A stretch of 64,000 bases of DNA from Zunongwangia pacifica (GTDB lineage: Bacteria > Bacteroidota > Bacteroidia > Flavobacteriales > Flavobacteriaceae): positions 1-64,000 of the forward strand of contig NZ_JAKHSK010000017.1 in NCBI RefSeq assembly GCF_023499215.1, given 5' to 3'. Shown here one piece after another: positions 45,598 through 55,056 of the stretch. The notes under the pieces are model-generated. The model had not been told where the DNA came from, did not search any database, and worked only from the letters and a program-made list of their open reading frames with translations. The stretch's first letter is position 1. The number at the start of each line of letters is the position of its first letter. The translations under genes were made by a program, and so were the position numbers.

Positions 45598-46986
45598 TTA
45601 TTGTCCTCGCATGGATAAAACGGTACTAAGGGTTTTAAGTATGATATTAATATCCAGGAACAGACTTCTATGCTTTATGTAGAAAAGATCGTATTGTAAC
45701 TTTTCCAAGGCCCCTGCTTCCTCACCACTGTAATCACCTTTAACCTGCGCCCAACCGGTAAGTCCGGGTTTTATAACGTGTCTGATATTATAAAAAGGAA
45801 TCGAATGTGATAACTCCTGAACAAAAACAGGCCTTTCTGGTCTTGGGCCAATCAAGCTCATTTCACCTTTTAATAAGTTAAGAAACTGTGGAATTTCATC
45901 GATTCTTGCCCGACGCATAAATTTACCAAACGTAGTAGTTCGATAATCATTCTTCTCGGCATAACGTGGGCCCAGAGCTTCCGCGTCTTTAACCATTGTT
46001 CTAAATTTCACAATTTTAAAAGGCTTACCATTTTGACCTATTCTTTCCTGAATATAGAATAAAGACCCTCGATTTCCCAGAACATTACCAATTAGTACTA
46101 TTGGCATTAAAATAATTCCGAATAAAATACCAATTACTGAAATAACAATGTCAAAGAACCGCAATCCATATAAATAAAATTTATTTTGATTACTTCGGCT
46201 AAATGGAAAGTAACGATAAAAATCATGATCTACATTTTGCACGGGAATTCTCGCTGTAATTTCCTCATAGACCTGCATATAATCCCTAATAGGAAATCCT
46301 TTATTTAGCAGAAAACTCAGTTCATTATAGAGCGGTAACATCAATCCTGTTCTATAACCACTGGCCACCACAATTTCTTTGATATGGTATTTTTCTACCG
46401 CATTTCTAAGCTCCTTAACTTCAAACTGCATAAGTTTATCGTTAGCAAGCTCTTTCCTACCATCAGTATTTACAAAACCTACTATTTCATAATTAGGATC
46501 GGCTTTTTTAAAAGCTTCAGCAATCATTTGAATGTCAAAACTATCACCAACGACAATTACCTTCTTATTAAATCTTGGTGAAGCGATCAAACAAATGTAA
46601 GCTGCTCGCCAAATTAAAAGCGTAGAAGTGATTGTTAAAAAAAAATATAAAATTTGAAATCGGTTATTTGGCAAACTGGGACTAAAAACCGGGGTAAGGA
46701 TAAAGAAGAGAACAGTAACCGAGGTTGTTAAAACAACGTTTTTAAGAACCGTATCAAACTTACTGGCTTTCTGAAGATCATAGAGTTCAAAAATATGAGC
46801 GAATAATTCAAGATAAGCAACCAATAAAACCGTCCAATACCAAAAATCCTTAGTGATTCTAAAATAATCAAAATCAGTAAGATCACTTAATAAAAGTAAT
46901 GCCATCAGAACAAAAAGAGCATCTAAAATTCTTAGAAGTACTTTTCTTTCTGAAATTTCGAAATGTAGTAGGGGTTTGTCTGCCAT
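45598..46986 (-). CDS. undecaprenyl-phosphate sugar phosphotransferase (WcaJ-like)
   Basis: 462 residues. Four N-terminal membrane spans and a Rossmann-like region (KVIVVGDSFDIQMIAEAFKK) lead to a fifth hydrophobic stretch and the bacterial sugar transferase domain: KIVKFRTMVKDAEALGPRYA, RRARIDEIPQFLNLLKGEMS, LIGPRPERPVFVQEL and KPGLTGWAQVKGDYSGEE. It transfers a hexose-1-phosphate from a UDP-sugar to undecaprenyl phosphate, starting each repeat unit. It is the last gene of the cluster, 32 bp after the preceding glycosyltransferase. Confidence 0.92.
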   Translation of the reverse strand: MADKPLLHFEISERKVLLRILDALFVLMALLLLSDLTDFDYFRITKDFWYWTVLLVAYLELFAHIFELYDLQKASKFDTVLKNVVLTTSVTVLFFILTPVFSPSLPNNRFQILYFFLTITSTLLIWRAAYICLIASPRFNKKVIVVGDSFDIQMIAEAFKKADPNYEIVGFVNTDGRKELANDKLMQFEVKELRNAVEKYHIKEIVVASGYRTGLMLPLYNELSFLLNKGFPIRDYMQVYEEITARIPVQNVDHDFYRYFPFSRSNQNKFYLYGLRFFDIVISVIGILFGIILMPIVLIGNVLGNRGSLFYIQERIGQNGKPFKIVKFRTMVKDAEALGPRYAEKNDYRTTTFGKFMRRARIDEIPQFLNLLKGEMSLIGPRPERPVFVQELSHSIPFYNIRHVIKPGLTGWAQVKGDYSGEEAGALEKLQYDLFYIKHRSLFLDINIILKTLSTVLSMRGQ

Positions 46987-47018
46987 TTCTAGAAAATTTC
47001 TTTGGCTAAGATAACATT

Positions 47019-48029
47019 TTAACTTAAAACATTAACCCACAGTTTCTTAACAATTCCCCAGTCGAACTTTTCAACCTTTTTTCGAGCTTCTGTACTAATA
47101 TTCATAGCATCTAATCTATTTTCTAATAAATCGGTAATTTTATTGGTAAAATCTTGAAGATTTCCATTCTCAAACAACACTCCATCCATCTGATTTTCAA
47201 TCAAAAAAGGAATCCCTCCTACATTTGAACTCACAACAGGCAAACCTAAGGCCATGGCCTCAACAATACTAACCGGAGTATTATCTATAGTTGAAGTGTT
47301 TAAAAAAATATCACATTTTTCTGAAAGTTGATGCCATTCATTTTTTTCTAGTTTACCGGTAAAATATACCGGCAAATTATGTTCTTTAACATACGACCTA
47401 CATTTATCAAAACTATTATCCTTTTTTGGCCCTACCATAAAAAGTTCTGCATCTTTGTAATCCTGCAATAAATTTTCTAATAATTGAATAGCTAAAAAAG
47501 GATTGTAAATTTCTGCAAATGCTCTAACCCATATTAGTTTTGGTCTTAACTTTTTACGCTGCTTAAACTTATATTGATTTAAATCTATGGAATTTGGTAT
47601 AAACTTTAAGTTTTGTAATCCCTCACCAGCAAATTTAGAAAACAAGAATTTAGAAGGGGCTATATTAAAACGAGCATTATTGAAGAAAGGAAAATATCTT
47701 TTCTTTAGTCTACTTTCCAGATTACCGCCATGTAAAATATTAATATAAGAGACCTTTTTTAGCGTACATATCTTTCCGCAGAGATAAGCATACCAGAAAT
47801 TTTGCGTACTATAGACATCTATAATTACCCAATCTACCTTAGAAGCCAAAACAAAAGTCCTGAATAGCATATCTATAAGTCGAAAAAATTTATTCTTTTT
47901 TGAAGAAAAGGAGTATACCTTAAAATCTTCATGTTCTAACAAACTCGGCATAATATCGGCAGCTGTTGGAGTGCGGTTAAGGCTAGCGAGTTTGTTCCCT
48001 ATGTAAAGAATACTTTTTTTACCCGACAT
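47019..48029 (-). CDS. glycosyltransferase family 4
   Basis: 336 residues, GT-B fold. It starts KKSILYIGNKLASLNRTPTA, has ARFNIAPSKFLFSKF near the inter-domain hinge, and the donor-binding region STIDNTPVSIVEAMALGLPV followed by SSNVGGIPFLIENQMDGVLF. The EX7E motif is modified, with only the second Glu obvious (IVEAM). It is clearly paralogous to the next gene upstream (48019-49041), which it overlaps by 11 nt. The sugar is unknown. Confidence 0.87.
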   Translation of the reverse strand: MSGKKSILYIGNKLASLNRTPTAADIMPSLLEHEDFKVYSFSSKKNKFFRLIDMLFRTFVLASKVDWVIIDVYSTQNFWYAYLCGKICTLKKVSYINILHGGNLESRLKKRYFPFFNNARFNIAPSKFLFSKFAGEGLQNLKFIPNSIDLNQYKFKQRKKLRPKLIWVRAFAEIYNPFLAIQLLENLLQDYKDAELFMVGPKKDNSFDKCRSYVKEHNLPVYFTGKLEKNEWHQLSEKCDIFLNTSTIDNTPVSIVEAMALGLPVVSSNVGGIPFLIENQMDGVLFENGNLQDFTNKITDLLENRLDAMNISTEARKKVEKFDWGIVKKLWVNVLS

Positions 48030-49041
48030 GATTAATTACTTCTAACCAATCTTTTCTTACATTTTTCCATCCAAAAGATTCAGCCTTTTCTCTGGCATTA
48101 AAGGCTAATTTCTTTCCAATCTCAGGATTATCAATAATCCTTTTAATCTCTGCAAGCATCATCTGTTCATCTTCAGAATTGACCAGAATACCATCTTTCG
48201 AATGCTCAATCAATATTGGCATTCCACCTACATTGGTGGATATAATGGGAAGCCCAAGGCTCATAGATTCGATCACACTTATAGGCGTATTATCAATGGT
48301 GGTCGAGTTTATAAAAAAATCATATTCAGTAGAAATCGCTGCCCACTCTTTCTTTTTTAATTTCCCTGTAAACTTAACATTAAGCTTCTTTTTATTAGCC
48401 AGTCGTTTACATTCCTGCATACTACCGTCTTTTTCTGGCCCCACCATGCATAACTCGGCATCTTTATGATCAATAGAGAGCAATTCTAAAACTCTCAATG
48501 CCATTTTAGGATTATATCTACGCTGAAATCTTCGCACCCATAATAATTTTGGTCGAAAAATTTCTCTCCTTTTAAAAGGATAATCTTTAAGATCGATAGA
48601 ATTGGGAATCAATTTTAAATCGTTAAACCCTCTTGATTCAAATTCATTTTTAAGAAAATTTGAAGGCGCCACATTTACATAAGCATTTCGAAAAAGGTTA
48701 CTACTCAATTTGGGATTTTTATCTAAACGTTCTGGTAAGTTCCCTCCATGTAGAATAGGTACATAAGGAATTTTGTATGACTGACAAAAACGCCCGACTA
48801 AATATGCATAATAGAAATTAGTTGCTCCGTAAGTATCTATAATTACAATATCTGTAGTAGCATGATATTTAAAAATTAGGCACAACATTTCGGCCAAACG
48901 GACAAGCTTATTATTTTTTGCTGATGCAGTTTTCACTTTAAATCCTTCTTTGCGCAGCATTTTACTTAAGAAAGAGATATAAGTAGCCGTAAAACTATCT
49001 ACCCGCAAGTCGTTTCCTATATACAGGATCTTTTTTGTCAT
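48019..49041 (-). CDS. glycosyltransferase family 4
   Basis: 340 residues, GT-B fold, sharing with its downstream neighbour the YIGN start, the LIPNSIDL hinge, the KLIWVRAF/KLLWVRRF segment, the MVGP segment and STTIDNTPISVIESMSLGLP. A tandem duplication within the cluster is the simplest explanation. Its 5' end overlaps the 3' end of the polymerase-like gene by 47 nt; the MTKKILYIGN start is supported by alignment with its paralogue. Confidence 0.87.
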   Translation of the reverse strand: MTKKILYIGNDLRVDSFTATYISFLSKMLRKEGFKVKTASAKNNKLVRLAEMLCLIFKYHATTDIVIIDTYGATNFYYAYLVGRFCQSYKIPYVPILHGGNLPERLDKNPKLSSNLFRNAYVNVAPSNFLKNEFESRGFNDLKLIPNSIDLKDYPFKRREIFRPKLLWVRRFQRRYNPKMALRVLELLSIDHKDAELCMVGPEKDGSMQECKRLANKKKLNVKFTGKLKKKEWAAISTEYDFFINSTTIDNTPISVIESMSLGLPIISTNVGGMPILIEHSKDGILVNSEDEQMMLAEIKRIIDNPEIGKKLAFNAREKAESFGWKNVRKDWLEVINHVG

Positions 49042-50362
49042 CTACTATGTAAAGTAATGCCAAACCATATACAAATGCCGGCAAAGCTATTCGCATGGCG
49101 GAATGATTAATTGTTAAAAACCAGAATGCTAAAAAGGCTAAAAAATAATAATTGTTTTCGAATTTAAACCAAAATATAACAGGAACAAAAATTAATATCA
49201 ATAAACTGATCAAGCCAAGCAAACCCTGCTCTGAAAGCATGCGGCTAATTTCATTATGAGTGGCAATTTCTATCCCGAGTTGTTCCTCTCTATACTCTTT
49301 TCCCTTCCCGACACCTATTCCTAGTAATGGATGATTTATAAATGCATGTAATTCGGTTTCAATCAATTCAGACCTACCTGTCGTAATATCATCCTTCAAT
49401 TTACCCGAAGCATCTTTATTTGTATATCTATTACCAATTAATCCATAAGTTTTCACTAAACTAAACGTCCAAACTCCTAATCCAACAGCACCTATAAATA
49501 GAATTTTCCTAAATACAGACGATCTTGATCTTCTATCTATTTTATAATAATAAAAAATTAGAAAAGTAGTTATACAAATAATCCCTGTAAAAACGCCACC
49601 ACGAGAAAACGTAATCACTGCCCTATACCCCATCAATCCCAGCAACATAAAATCTATAAGATTTATTAGTTTATCTTTTACTAAAAACAATCGGGTACAT
49701 ATAAGGAAAAAACCCATCCCAAAAATAGTCGAGACCTGATTAGGACCGTAACCACCAGTAGCAGTATAATTGGCCGATACATTGATCAAAGACTCCTTTA
49801 AACTTGGTGTATAAAGATACAAATAGAACATATTGGATATCAAGGGCAAAAGAAGCATTAAAATCACTTTCTCAAAATCGCCTTTTCTTATTTTTTTGTA
49901 ATAACAATAGATGGCGCCCACTCCCAAACAAACCGGTCCACTCAAATTAAAAGCAACCAATTTCCTAAATTCAGCATCATAGCTAATATTAATTGCTGAA
50001 ACTAAAATGCCGGGTACCATCATTAGTATAAACAACCAATAAGGGATTGTTTTAGAAGAAGTTCCTTTAAAAAACATTCCTAAAAGCAAGTAAACAACAA
50101 CCATATATTTTCCGGTTTCATAAAAAATCATGCCGGCTGTCATTCTAAAATATACTTCACTGCCCGCAACATAAGCGGCCGCCATTAAAGCCTCGTTATT
50201 TTTATTCTTTTTCTGTAGAATATAAATTAACCAAAACAGTAGAATACCATGACAAAGAAGTACAGAAATAGGTCTATATAAATAGATGGCAAAAGCCATA
50301 GCAATATGCAGAAGCAATAACTGTAAATATTGGTTTCTATTTTGGTTTATAATTAACTGCAC
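48995..50362 (-). CDS. O-antigen ligase/Wzy-like polysaccharide polymerase
   Basis: 455 residues with about ten to twelve membrane spans (for instance LLLHIAMAFAIYLYRPI, MVVVYLLLGMFFKG, GLISLLILIFVPVIFWF) and a large periplasmic loop containing TTGRSELIETELHAFINHPL then LGIGVGKGKEYREEQLG and ATHNEISRMLSEQG, the conserved region of the O-antigen ligase/polymerase superfamily. It probably polymerises the repeat unit made by this cluster. A ligase role cannot be excluded from sequence. Confidence 0.85.
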   Translation of the reverse strand: MQLIINQNRNQYLQLLLLHIAMAFAIYLYRPISVLLCHGILLFWLIYILQKKNKNNEALMAAAYVAGSEVYFRMTAGMIFYETGKYMVVVYLLLGMFFKGTSSKTIPYWLFILMMVPGILVSAINISYDAEFRKLVAFNLSGPVCLGVGAIYCYYKKIRKGDFEKVILMLLLPLISNMFYLYLYTPSLKESLINVSANYTATGGYGPNQVSTIFGMGFFLICTRLFLVKDKLINLIDFMLLGLMGYRAVITFSRGGVFTGIICITTFLIFYYYKIDRRSRSSVFRKILFIGAVGLGVWTFSLVKTYGLIGNRYTNKDASGKLKDDITTGRSELIETELHAFINHPLLGIGVGKGKEYREEQLGIEIATHNEISRMLSEQGLLGLISLLILIFVPVIFWFKFENNYYFLAFLAFWFLTINHSAMRIALPAFVYGLALLYIVDDKKDPVYRKRLAGR

Positions 50363-51414
50363 TGTTCGTAGAAATCAATAAATTCTCCTATGTTTTTTTG
50401 AGCACCGAATCTATTAAATATATGATCCTTTAATCGGTTACTATGCTCATTTCTCATATTTTCATCCGTAAAATAAGTCTTAATTGCAATATTTAAAGCT
50501 TTTTCATCATCTGAAGGAATTAATAATCCAAAATTCCCTATCACCTCTCGGCACTCTCCTACTACTGTACAAATAACAGGCAAACCTGCCATACCATATT
50601 CTAACAAAGCTAAAGGTAAGCCTTCAGATTTAGAAACCAATAGTCCTACATTTGCCTGTTTAAGTATAGCTTTAGTTATTTTCTGCGATCCATAATAGTA
50701 TACATTGCTCATTTCGTCGACCTTCTTTTTAATTTCTTCACTATAGGCATCATAAAAATCCTTTCCGAATAAATGTAAGCTAATTTCATAATGATCAACA
50801 ATTTCGTTAAAAACGTTTAGAAGAAAATGATGATTTTTCTGAGGTCTTAAATTGGCTATACAAATCAATTTAAAACTTTGACTTCCATTTAATTGAAGAG
50901 AATCAACTTTTCCTTCTGGCAAACTTACAAAGTTATTGATCATTAAATATTTACTTGCTAAAAGTTTGGATTTACACCATGTTAATAGCACGTTGTTTAC
51001 GCATACAACACCATCAAACCATTTGGAACAAAATCGCAATATCTTATAAGGCCGATGCTCTAAAAATTCGCTATTCCCATAATGATCATGCCATATAAGT
51101 GTTACTTTTTTAGAAAAAGCAAATTTTATCAGAAATGCAGTAAAATAAGATGTTCCATGAGCATGTATTATGTTGATTTTTTTAGATTTAATAAATAAAT
51201 ACAAAGAACGCAAAGCTTTGACATCAATTGAATTTCGTTTTTTAAGAAATAGGTATTTAGAAAAATCAATAATCTCAGATTTAAGCAGTCCCTCTTGTCT
51301 AGTGGTACAAATAAAACATTCAATACCGCTATTATTTAATTCTTTAAATAAATTAATCGCCATTTTTTCAGCACCCCCGGGATGTAAAGAATCGATTAAC
51401 TGTAAAACTCTCAT
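50353..51414 (-). CDS. glycosyltransferase family 4
   Basis: 353 residues. LQLIDSLHPGGAEKMAINLF at the N-terminus is the acceptor-binding glycine loop typical of GT4. The donor site is VSKSEGLPLALLEYGMAGLP, a complete EX7E motif, followed by VICTVVGECREVIGNFG. It overlaps both neighbours by a few bases, so is surely in the same transcript. Confidence 0.9.
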   Translation of the reverse strand: MRVLQLIDSLHPGGAEKMAINLFKELNNSGIECFICTTRQEGLLKSEIIDFSKYLFLKKRNSIDVKALRSLYLFIKSKKINIIHAHGTSYFTAFLIKFAFSKKVTLIWHDHYGNSEFLEHRPYKILRFCSKWFDGVVCVNNVLLTWCKSKLLASKYLMINNFVSLPEGKVDSLQLNGSQSFKLICIANLRPQKNHHFLLNVFNEIVDHYEISLHLFGKDFYDAYSEEIKKKVDEMSNVYYYGSQKITKAILKQANVGLLVSKSEGLPLALLEYGMAGLPVICTVVGECREVIGNFGLLIPSDDEKALNIAIKTYFTDENMRNEHSNRLKDHIFNRFGAQKNIGEFIDFYEQCS

Positions 51415-52520
51415 AATAGCTTTGCTATTTCCTTTTCAAAATATTCAACAGTATAGTTTCGAGACCATTTCATCGCATTACTAGACATCATTTTTAATCG
51501 CGTAGTATTATCCAAAGCTTCAAGAATATTATTCAAATCCTGCTCTAATTTTCCTGAAAGTAAAATTCCACGATCCCCATTTCCTAACATCCAAGGTACA
51601 CAAGAAACTTTGGTAGCGATTGGGATACATCCAAAAAACATCGCTTCAGCAACTGCTTTAGGCCAGCCTTCACTTTTGGATGGTAAGATTGAAAAATGAG
51701 ATTTTTTGTATTCAGCTTTTAATTCTTCCAAAGAAACACCTCCACAAATTTGTATAAAATCATTCAAATTATTTTCCTGAATATATTTTTCTAAATCCAA
51801 TTTTAATGATCCTTCACCGAAAAGTTTCAAACTGACCTTTTTTCCTTCACTCCTCAATTTTTCAACTAAACGAATTGCATAAAGCGGCTGTTTCCCTTCT
51901 ACCAAACTACCAACAAATAAGAAATAAAGCTGACCTGAAAAATCCTTATTAAAACTTTCAATTTCATTTTCTGAAAAAGAAGCTGTGAAAAAATGAATAA
52001 TGTTTTTAGAAGAATTCGACCATTCTCCATAAACTAAAACTTTCATATTTCGACTTAAAAAAGGATTAGAAATTATCCATTTTTGTAGTTTATAACTCCA
52101 GGGCTGCTTCGAGTCAGGATCCCAATTGCCGGCGTATTTTATTGTTTTTGGTTTATAAGGGAAAAATATCTGCATAAAACATCCCAAAAGTCCCATATTG
52201 CCAGGACAACGCAAATGAATATGATCTGCCCAGATCATAGCTTTGCTAATTTGAAATATTAATAGCGGAAGTTTAAATATGGTTAGCAGCTTTTCTTTCA
52301 AAGATAGTAGGGAAAATCCCTGTACCTCAATAAAATTTAAATGTGAATGCTTATAAGCCGATACTAAAGCTGATTTTGTTTGTTGCTTAAGCGGTGCCAC
52401 AACTTTTACCTTGTCCACATACTTAAACCAGATATTCATTTCTCTTACGTAAGGGGCGTAAGCCAGAAATTTATGATTTATTTTTTTGTGTATAACATGG
52501 GTAATTACTGCAAATTTCAT
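51411..52520 (-). CDS. glycosyltransferase family 4
   Basis: 369 residues. I start at the ATG at 52520 (MKFAVITHVIHKKINHK) rather than at 52562, which would add 14 residues that run back into the upstream GT2 gene. The donor region LPSKSEGWPKAVAEAMFFGC has the full EX7E motif. The mid-region FLFVGSLVEGKQPLYAIRLV fits GT-B retaining enzymes. The sugar is unknown. Confidence 0.88.
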   Translation of the reverse strand: MKFAVITHVIHKKINHKFLAYAPYVREMNIWFKYVDKVKVVAPLKQQTKSALVSAYKHSHLNFIEVQGFSLLSLKEKLLTIFKLPLLIFQISKAMIWADHIHLRCPGNMGLLGCFMQIFFPYKPKTIKYAGNWDPDSKQPWSYKLQKWIISNPFLSRNMKVLVYGEWSNSSKNIIHFFTASFSENEIESFNKDFSGQLYFLFVGSLVEGKQPLYAIRLVEKLRSEGKKVSLKLFGEGSLKLDLEKYIQENNLNDFIQICGGVSLEELKAEYKKSHFSILPSKSEGWPKAVAEAMFFGCIPIATKVSCVPWMLGNGDRGILLSGKLEQDLNNILEALDNTTRLKMMSSNAMKWSRNYTVEYFEKEIAKLL

Positions 52521-52528
52521 GACTAGAA

Positions 52529-53521
52529 TTACATTTTGAAAGTTACAGTAAAAAGTCCCCAAAAACGGCCTAAAAATTCCGTAAAAGCCTCTTGTTTTTT
52601 CGAAGTTGAAAATACATTTACTAAGCGAACTATCATCAATATACCAGCCGTTTTATACCATTTAAAAATTGCTTTTCGGGAAGGTTGATCATATTTTGTT
52701 CGCCACACACGCCATCCATTTTCAATAACCATCTTTCCATATTTAAATCGATTTGGTCGTCCATCGGGATCGTGATAATGATATAAACATGCAGAAGTGT
52801 TCACATGCAACTGTCCTATTTTAGAAACTCTCAAACAGTAATCCATATCTTCATACAAGCCGTAACCTTCAAAATATTCTGAAAATTTGATTTCCTTCAG
52901 AACTTTTGTCCTAAAAGAAGAAACCCCACCCATAAAAAATTCAACAGGATATGTTTTTCCGCTAGGAGGTAAAAAACCTATTGAAAACCCATGAGAAAAT
53001 TCGGGCATAATCCCTGGTGGTTTATCACTCAACAAATTCAGTTTTTTTCGTAATACATTCCTACTACCTAATTTTCTTTTCCAACCATCAAATTCAAATT
53101 CATCAAATTCAGACTCATTCTTTTTTGTTTTTCTCCATTCTATAGTTTCATCGATAATATAACCGCCCACGCCTAAAGCATCTTGATACTCCTGATAAGT
53201 TTCTATTAGTTTTTCAAAATAATCAGGTTGCAGCACCACATCGTCATCTAAAAAACAGGTAATCAAGCTATCGTGGCCTATTTTATCTATTCCAAAATTT
53301 CTTTGTCTGGTTAAACCTCGATCCTTTTCAGCAACTAAATAATATTCAATATTCCTAGATTCATGCTCTATAATTAAATTTTTACTTTCCAGATTTGTGG
53401 AACCATCTACAATAATGATCTGATGAGGATATAATTTTTGTCCGCCTATAGATTTTAGTAATTTTAAAAGTGCTTTGGGCCGCTGGTATGTACAAATTAT
53501 TAGAGAAAACTTACTTTCCAT
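52529..53521 (-). CDS. glycosyltransferase family 2
   Basis: 330 residues, GT-A fold. SLIICTYQRPKALLKLLKSI begins the nucleotide-binding region; the metal-binding DXD equivalent is CFLDDDVVLQPDYFEKL; the acceptor-side ED is in GYGLYEDMDYCLRVSKIG. A C-terminal hydrophobic stretch (AGILMIVRLVNVFS) may associate with the membrane. It is 8 bp after the large two-part GT2 gene upstream. Confidence 0.9.
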   Translation of the reverse strand: MESKFSLIICTYQRPKALLKLLKSIGGQKLYPHQIIIVDGSTNLESKNLIIEHESRNIEYYLVAEKDRGLTRQRNFGIDKIGHDSLITCFLDDDVVLQPDYFEKLIETYQEYQDALGVGGYIIDETIEWRKTKKNESEFDEFEFDGWKRKLGSRNVLRKKLNLLSDKPPGIMPEFSHGFSIGFLPPSGKTYPVEFFMGGVSSFRTKVLKEIKFSEYFEGYGLYEDMDYCLRVSKIGQLHVNTSACLYHYHDPDGRPNRFKYGKMVIENGWRVWRTKYDQPSRKAIFKWYKTAGILMIVRLVNVFSTSKKQEAFTEFLGRFWGLFTVTFKM

Positions 53522-53529
53522 CTTTAAAA

Positions 53530-55056
53530 TTATTTGTTAGCAATTTTTCTTGCCCAGGCTTCACTTGCTTCCCAGCGCTTCTGCATGTTTATTTTATATT
53601 TTAAAGGATTTTTAATATCCTGAGCTTTGTAAAATTTAAGCCATAAAATAAATTTGTATGCTCTTATCTGAGGTATTGAATAATTTTTCTGAATAAAAGT
53701 CATCACCGTTGGGGAAGGTTTTGGAATTGGCTCTGTTTTTTCCCAAGGTTTAATGGTTTTAGCTCTAAAACCTCCCATTGGAGCTTTTAAATGAACAATT
53801 TTAATATCTGGATGGTAAATAATATCTACTCCTTGATTGCGTAATTGCATTCCAAAGTCCATATCTTCGCCGTAGCCATACTCTAGAGCCAGATCAAATT
53901 TTAAGTTTTTCAGTTTTTCTGAATAAACAAAACTGGTACCTGAACCGAAGCTCGCCCATTGTTTTACTTTAAGATAGGTATTTACTTCATTTTCCTGTTT
54001 ACAATTCAAGTTTAATACATTAACCCCAAATTGAACTGAACTCATAAACGCATTGTGTAAAACGTTACTTTTAAATCGAATATCATCATCACAAAAAAAC
54101 ACCCACGATGCAGTAACTTCTTGTAAAGCTATGTTTCTTGCATTACAGGCTCCGGTTTGATGCGTAAAAATATGCTGAATTTTAAATGGCCAATCGTCAG
54201 CAGCAAAATTAAAATCGCTTGTACTCCCCATATCCGGATTTTGCTCAACTACAATAACTTTCTGCGGAAGCAAACTCTGTTTCTTTAAATCTTTTAAAAC
54301 ATTCAGCAAATGTTCTGGCCTACCAATTGTGGGAATTATCACATCTATTGAATTATTGGTAACTGATTTAGAAGATTTAACTTCAATATCAGCAAAATCA
54401 ATTTCAGTATTAAAAAAATTCCTTTTTAAACCAGTTGAAATAAGTGACCTTAAAGGATATCTTTTTTTATATTGCGCAAAACAACATAATAAAATAATTC
54501 CTCTTGCCTTTTTATAAAATTGAAAAGTAAAAGAAAACAAATCCTGCGTTGTAGCTTTATATTCTAATTCTGTCGCTTTTTTTATAGCTAATTGCGGTGC
54601 ATGATAACAAAATAAGCCATGGTGCTGGCCTAACTTGGCAATAGCATTTAATAAATATTCAAAATTCGATATTTGCTGAAATTCTTTTTTAAATTTTAAA
54701 ACTGCCGAAGCATAAATCCCTCCAATATCGCTACTCATTAACCAAGTGGGATAAAGTACTGACCAATTTACGTTTGCGAAAGGAAATTGATCGACATACC
54801 CAATATCTTCGCTAAAAAAGCTAGTCTTAACTGCACAAGAAACCATTATTAAGTCATGATGAAAAACCTCAGCAAAAGCTTCTTCATTTATATTATTCTG
54901 TTGTGCTTCTTCGATCCATATTATTTTTTCTCTCGGAAAATCCTCAGCCAGTTTCCAAAAAGTTTTTGTTATATTTTCTGAATATCCACTTAACTGCTCT
55001 TCATCTTTGAAAATAGCAGCCACTTTACTATTATTTTGATGAATTAACTTAATCAT
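53530..55056 (-). CDS. two-part protein: unknown N-terminal domain plus family 2 glycosyltransferase
   Basis: 508 residues. The C-terminal half, from about 237, is a GT2 domain: IDVIIPTIGRPEHLLNVLKD, ASWVFFCDDDIRFKSNVLHN and EYGYGEDMDFGMQLRNQGVD. The first ~230 residues do not match a family I recognise; they include NVNWSVLYPTWLMSSDIGGI and NAIAKLGQHHGLFCYHAPQ and could be a degenerate glycosyltransferase-like domain, but no DXD is obvious. A plain GT2 enzyme is about 250-330 residues. It overlaps the upstream GT4 gene by 8 nt. Confidence 0.8.
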   Translation of the reverse strand: MIKLIHQNNSKVAAIFKDEEQLSGYSENITKTFWKLAEDFPREKIIWIEEAQQNNINEEAFAEVFHHDLIMVSCAVKTSFFSEDIGYVDQFPFANVNWSVLYPTWLMSSDIGGIYASAVLKFKKEFQQISNFEYLLNAIAKLGQHHGLFCYHAPQLAIKKATELEYKATTQDLFSFTFQFYKKARGIILLCCFAQYKKRYPLRSLISTGLKRNFFNTEIDFADIEVKSSKSVTNNSIDVIIPTIGRPEHLLNVLKDLKKQSLLPQKVIVVEQNPDMGSTSDFNFAADDWPFKIQHIFTHQTGACNARNIALQEVTASWVFFCDDDIRFKSNVLHNAFMSSVQFGVNVLNLNCKQENEVNTYLKVKQWASFGSGTSFVYSEKLKNLKFDLALEYGYGEDMDFGMQLRNQGVDIIYHPDIKIVHLKAPMGGFRAKTIKPWEKTEPIPKPSPTVMTFIQKNYSIPQIRAYKFILWLKFYKAQDIKNPLKYKINMQKRWEASEAWARKIANK

